A program made the translations under genes and the position numbers. The notes below the pieces were generated by a model, which had not been told where the DNA came from, searched no databases, and was given only the letters and a program-made list of their open reading frames with translations. Below, in pieces: positions 61,996 through 64,000 of a stretch of DNA of 64,000 nucleotides (positions are counted from its first letter, which is position 1; each line of letters begins with the position of its first letter). This DNA comes from Nitrospirales bacterium LBB_01. GTDB taxonomy: Bacteria; Nitrospirota; Thermodesulfovibrionia; Thermodesulfovibrionales; Magnetobacteriaceae. The stretch covers positions 558,001 to 622,000 of the forward strand of contig CP049016.1 in the NCBI GenBank assembly GCA_004376055.2, given 5' to 3'.

Positions 61996-62339
61996 GGTGG
62001 AGGCGGCGGGAATCGAACCCGCGTCCGAAAGCACTACTCTTAAGCCGCTACATGCTTAGTCTGTTTTTTAGCTCTTGGGTATTTTAGCGCCAACAGACAG
62101 GCTCACCGTACCCGTATTCCCTATGATCTCACGCCTGATGCAGGGACCTCATCAGCCGCCAGCCCGCTTTATGACGCATATCCAAGGTAGCAGACCTCCC
62201 CAGGAATGCGTGCCGCTTATTTAAGCGGCAAGTGCCAGTTCGTCGTTGGCTTTTGTAAGTTTTTCCGCTTTTTTACGTGACCGCGGAAACACGACATGCT
62301 GCCTAAGCCTCATAACCCCCGTCGAATCCATACGCCCCC
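61996..62339 (-). ncRNA. ssrA: tmRNA
   Basis: Minus-strand tmRNA of about 344 nt, with 5' GGGGGCGTATGGATTCGACG and 3' GGACGCGGGTTCGATTCCCG ending CCGCCTCCACCA; the acceptor stem pairs GGGGGCG with CGCCTCC and CCA is encoded. The reading frame for the tag starts at the GCC at 62248-62250: ANDELALAA followed by TAA at 62221-62223. It rescues stalled ribosomes with SmpB, whose gene lies 10 nt away. Confidence 0.97.
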
Positions 62340-62349
62340 ATGTGCTTTA

Positions 62350-62787
62350 CTAACTAAACTCTCTGTCCATCTCTCTTTTTATATCACGCTCCTTTATTTT
62401 TTCTCGTTTTTCATATTCTCGTTTGCCCTTAGCAAGCCCCACCTCAACTTTCACGTAAGGACCCTTAAAATACACCTTAAGCGGAATCAGCGAATACCCG
62501 CGCTGTGCCGTTTTGCCCACCAGCTTCAGTATCTCCTTTATGTGAAAAAGCAGTTTCCGTGTCCTTAGCGGCTCGTGGTTCATAATGTTACCGTGACTAT
62601 ATGGGCTTATGTGACAATTAAGCATAAACGCTTCCTTGTCTTTGATTATAACATAACTATCCCGCAAGTTTATCCTGCCCTCACGAATGGCCTTTACCTC
62701 AGTGCCCTTTAAACTAACGCCGGCCTCCAGAGTCTCCTCTATCGTGTAGTCATGGTACGCCTTCTTATTTTGAGCCGCCAATCTCAT
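62350..62787 (-). CDS. smpB: SsrA-binding protein SmpB
   Basis: 145 residues from ATG 62787 (MRLAAQNKKAYHDYTIEETL). The conserved core is AGVSLKGTEVKAIREGRINL and RDSYVIIKDKEAFMLNCHIS, then LIPLKVYFKGPYVKVEVGLA and GKREYEKREKIKERDIKREM, a basic C-terminal tail. It binds tmRNA. A longer frame from 62805 is unlikely. A TATAAT ends 6 nt before this ATG and there is no Shine-Dalgarno, so the mRNA may be leaderless. Confidence 0.95.
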   Translation of the reverse strand: MRLAAQNKKAYHDYTIEETLEAGVSLKGTEVKAIREGRINLRDSYVIIKDKEAFMLNCHISPYSHGNIMNHEPLRTRKLLFHIKEILKLVGKTAQRGYSLIPLKVYFKGPYVKVEVGLAKGKREYEKREKIKERDIKREMDREFS

Positions 62788-62793
62788 GTCTTT

Positions 62794-62802
62794 ATTATAG
62801 CA
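62794..62802 (-). promoter_or_regulatory. Extended -10 promoter giving a probably leaderless smpB mRNA
   Basis: On the minus strand TGCTATAAT (62794-62802), an extended -10 with a perfect hexamer, then AAAGAC and the ATG at 62787. Transcription would start at or next to the A of the start codon. A weak TTAAGT sits 17 nt upstream of the -10. Confidence 0.45.
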
Positions 62803-62887
62803 CATTTTTTGCTTTAACTTAATGCTGTTATTTTAATTAATGATAGATGAGACGGCGGTTTTAATCAGAAACGTGTTTTTTGCTTCA

Positions 62888-63217
62888 CTATAAGCTAATA
62901 AGCAACTGAACCTTGTTTACAATATCACGTATAACTTTTTCGGAAAGCTTGCATATATAAACTGCGCGTCTTGCTTGCCAGTCAAGACTTTTTATTTGAT
63001 CAGTCAAGACGGCTCCACTGACAGCTTCTGTACCGCTAATTACTACTTCAAATGGATATCCCTTTATTTGATTTGTGATTGGGCAGCATAATGCTAATCC
63101 GGCTTTTTTATTATATATTTTTGAAGACAGAACAAATGCCGGACGCCGTCCCGTTTGCTCATGACCGCACTGAGGGTCAAAGGAAAGCCTTACGCAATCA
63201 ACGCGGTCAGTGTTTAT
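62888..63217 (-). pseudogene. mazF: MazF/PemK-type toxin gene whose expected start codon is ATA
   Basis: The frame reads NTDRVDCVRLSFDPQCGHEQ, TGRRPAFVLSSKIYNKKAGL, ALCCPITNQIKGYPFEVVIS, then VSGAVLTDQIKSLDWQARRA and ends VQLLISL at TAG 62888-62890. That is the full MazF fold (GHEQ, RRPA, PITN-KGYPFEV and LDW-AR motifs), about 109 residues. No ATG, GTG or TTG lies at its expected start. The codon in the right place (63215-63217) is ATA, three codons before the conserved Asp. A stop precedes it two codons upstream. It is either a start-codon loss or a rare ATA start. Its 5' end overlaps the upstream gene by 11 nt. Confidence 0.6.
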
Positions 63218-64000
63218 TTCCTACGGGACGTCCAAAGTCTAACTCCTTGTGTTGGTTATCGGCAGTTATACCGCTTACAAGTCCCTCCAGTGTGTGTACA
63301 GACTGTTGAGAAAGTCTTCTTAATCTTTCTATCTTAACTGCCCTTCGCTCTATTAAGGAGTCGCCGTTTTTTACTTTATCTATTGTATCTTTACAACGTT
63401 CTATGAAAGCCAGCTTGGGTAATCTTTCTGGTGTGGCATAAGACGTGGCAAAAATAACTCCTGTTTTTGGAACTTTCTTGTTCGCAACATTAATAGCTTC
63501 ATCAAGGTATTTGAAAGAGAGTTTTTTAAGAGTGGTATCTTCTTCTGAGGCAAAACTGTATTCATTTAAGAGAGTAGCCGCACAAAGAAGCACATTAGCC
63601 TTGTAGTGTGGTACAAGCGATAAGCCAAGGTATTCGTCTATCGTTTTCTTTACCATTACAGATTGGTTTTCCCTTTTATTTTCTAACTTTTTCCCTAGAA
63701 GTAAATGTAAAAGAAAAGTTATATTTAATTGATTGGGTTTAGTTTCCTCTATATTCATTATGCTTAACCAATATTTTGCTCTTGCCTTGGAAGCACCAAA
63801 TGATGTTCCTTTATGGAATTCCGCATAAGCTTTTTTACGTAAATCATTGGATTTGTCTACCAATTTGTCAAATGTTTCACCTATATCTACATGGTACAAT
63901 AGCCAATTATCTATAAAATTTGACCAAAAATAGTATAGTAAGCCCGTTTCGGCATATACCTCCTCATTATAAGTATCAAGTTTTATAGCCTGTAACATTA
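63207..64000 (-). CDS. Helical protein ending in a MazE-type antitoxin tail (5' end cut by window)
   Basis: At least 263 residues; the frame is open to the window edge. The main part is all-helical with repeats like TPR (NEEVYAETGLLYYFWSNFID, ALKARAKYWLSI-type pairs, KANVLLCAATLLNEYSFASE). The last 27 residues, VHTLEGLVSGITADNQHKEL then DFGRPVGNKH, match the toxin-binding C-terminus of MazE/PemI antitoxins (YTLEELLAGITPENRHEEVD-FGPPVGKE). The AbrB-like DNA-binding part of MazE is missing. The stop overlaps the mazF-like frame. So the tail of an antitoxin gene is fused in frame to an unrelated helical protein. Confidence 0.6.
   Translation of the reverse strand, partial: MLQAIKLDTYNEEVYAETGLLYYFWSNFIDNWLLYHVDIGETFDKLVDKSNDLRKKAYAEFHKGTSFGASKARAKYWLSIMNIEETKPNQLNITFLLHLLLGKKLENKRENQSVMVKKTIDEYLGLSLVPHYKANVLLCAATLLNEYSFASEEDTTLKKLSFKYLDEAINVANKKVPKTGVIFATSYATPERLPKLAFIERCKDTIDKVKNGDSLIERRAVKIERLRRLSQQSVHTLEGLVSGITADNQHKELDFGRPVGNKH

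Noticed and set aside
62296-62568. 90-residue plus-strand frame over tmRNA and smpB
   Set aside because: It runs through the tmRNA 5' end and antisense to smpB.

Overview
The window looks like a stretch of chromosome from a Gram-negative, probably motile bacterium that lives at low oxygen. The envelope evidence is a LapA-LapB fusion (LPS control), RlpA, a periplasmic DsbC-type thiol-disulfide protein, NosL and many signal peptides. Flagellar traits are a FlaG-like protein, a flagellin-like fragment and a FliM-like EIDA motif. A reverse rubrerythrin, a radical-SAM/B12 protein, several NtrC/histidine-kinase pairs and the genome style (split ATP synthase operon, short epsilon, many small dispersed repeats) fit Nitrospirota (Thermodesulfovibrionia-like) or a deltaproteobacterial lineage. 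That placement is inference, because no rRNA is present.

Layout. 1-2264: the end of a sodium/solute symporter gene and a short NagA-like deacetylase. 2251-7464: a metal-handling-like cluster on the minus strand (NosL, small anchored protein, FtsX-like permease, ABC ATPase, polytopic protein), split by a plus-strand CHASE2 gene and a miniature transposon. 7549-9735: divergent histidine kinase and response regulator. 9933-10844: two small flagellum-associated genes, the first frameshifted. 11044-12015: a lone oligopeptide-type permease. 12043-16789: ClC channel, histidine kinase and NtrC regulator, probably one operon. 17344-18716: membrane glycosyltransferase-like protein and an overlapping antisense tRNA-Thr. 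18868-24678: F1Fo ATP synthase genes b', b, delta, alpha, gamma, beta, epsilon, without a or c. 24679-25404: repeats and a dead hicA toxin gene. 25405-30607: U32 peptidase, response regulator, NYN RNase, YggU, amino acid permease, DedA, degenerate receiver. 30691-35492: rlpA, then rpmI-rplT-pheS-pheT. 35509-41360: radical SAM protein, two Lys/Ala-rich exported proteins, nnrDE-acpS-pdxJ, and a cNMP-binding protein. 41393-46949: membrane protein, UvrD-type helicase, lapAB fusion, rsfS, nadD, CBM48 protein. 47349-51391: cobT, dsbC-like gene, htpG. 51606-52433: an AT-rich island with two small unknown genes, one broken by an amber codon. 52746-57789: signalling, periplasmic and oxidative-stress genes. 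58168-60751: a second NtrC/kinase pair. 60885-62787: fbp, tmRNA, smpB. 62888-64000: a MazF toxin gene whose expected start codon is ATA, next to a helical protein that ends in a MazE-like tail.

The most distinctive structural signal is a family of about 190-240 bp miniature inverted-repeat elements. There are four full copies with 8-bp target duplications (one duplication has a mismatch) and one possible solo end. They sit exactly at gene edges. A second family of about 125 bp has two copies, one of them inside the ATP synthase operon. Three toxin-antitoxin or small-gene loci show decay: hicA stops, the mazF start codon and the amber-broken gene. Several core proteins have unusual architectures: PheT lacks its tRNA-binding OB domain, epsilon lacks its helical domain, and LapA is fused to LapB.
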